This document shows positions 6,363 through 6,433 of a DNA stretch of 6,433 nucleotides, piece by piece. The position numbers and the translations under genes are program-made. Each line of letters begins with the position of its first letter. Within the stretch, counting starts at the first letter, position 1. The notes under the pieces were generated by a model. That model was not told the DNA's origin and ran no database searches. It saw nothing but the letters and a program-made list of their open reading frames with translations. The stretch lies in assembly GCA_910577825.1 (NCBI GenBank), contig CAJTOK010000080.1, forward strand, positions 1 to 6,433. Reading direction: 5' to 3'. The stretch comes from an uncultured Lachnospiraceae bacterium (GTDB taxonomy: Bacteria > Bacillota > Clostridia > Lachnospirales > Lachnospiraceae).

Positions 6363-6433
6363 TGGATGTTCTTTTCATCAGGATAACCGCATAAAATAAA
6401 TATTTTGTAAAACCAGATAATATATAAAAATTT

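Noticed and set aside
6357..6433. Short open frames near the right edge (nine codons on +, seven on -)
   Set aside because: Both are tiny, lack a ribosome binding site and show no protein-like composition. No gene appears to enter from the right edge.
1..6433. CRISPR arrays, tRNA/rRNA genes, insertion sequences or phage genes
   Set aside because: No spaced direct repeats, RNA gene signatures, terminal repeats with transposase, or integrase-like proteins were seen on either strand.

Overview
The window looks like a stretch of chromosome from a low-GC Gram-positive anaerobe, most likely a clostridial (Lachnospiraceae-like) gut bacterium. This rests on AT-rich intergenic DNA, strong GGAGG-type ribosome binding sites in front of every gene, frequent ATA and AGG/AGA codons, and the protein families present. 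The genus is a guess. There is no sign of mobile elements, CRISPR, rRNA or tRNA.

Layout. Bases 1-138 hold a short upstream region with a sigma-A-type promoter (TTGCAA-N17-TATAAT) for a rightward gene at 139-1539, which encodes a bacterial sodium-coupled amino-acid symporter of the NSS/SNF (LeuT) family. That gene converges on a leftward operon, and the two share a compact inverted-repeat terminator at 1565-1591. The leftward operon reads from right to left: promoter (6314-6286), a 20-bp perfect palindrome (6275-6256), an AT-rich leader of about 126 nt, a LacI-family repressor (6153-5167), then two ABC exporter half-transporters (5167-3317 and 3360-1597). The three genes are tightly packed: regulator and first ABC gene share one base in a TAATG stop/start, and the two ABC genes overlap by 44 nt. 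Bases 6315-6433 contain no credible gene, only an odd-centred inverted repeat upstream of the promoter.

How the genes fit together. The two ABC proteins carry complementary defects. The first has Asp in place of the catalytic Walker B Glu and lacks the A-loop aromatic. The second has a normal Walker B Glu but a degenerate signature (LSAGE). This is the hallmark of a heterodimeric exporter with one competent and one degenerate ATP site (the TM287/288, BmrCD, LmrCD class). The promoter is as close to consensus as one can be: perfect -35, 17-bp spacer, TGn extension, perfect -10. It is followed at about +4 to +23 by a palindrome with a central CpG, matching the geometry of LacI-type operators. 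The simplest reading is a self-contained, autorepressed efflux module, in which a LacI-family protein senses a small ligand and relieves repression of itself and the exporter. That pairing is unusual, because LacI-family proteins mostly control sugar and nucleoside uptake or catabolism, and it is the most interesting point in the window. The exported substrate and the ligand cannot be read from the sequence.
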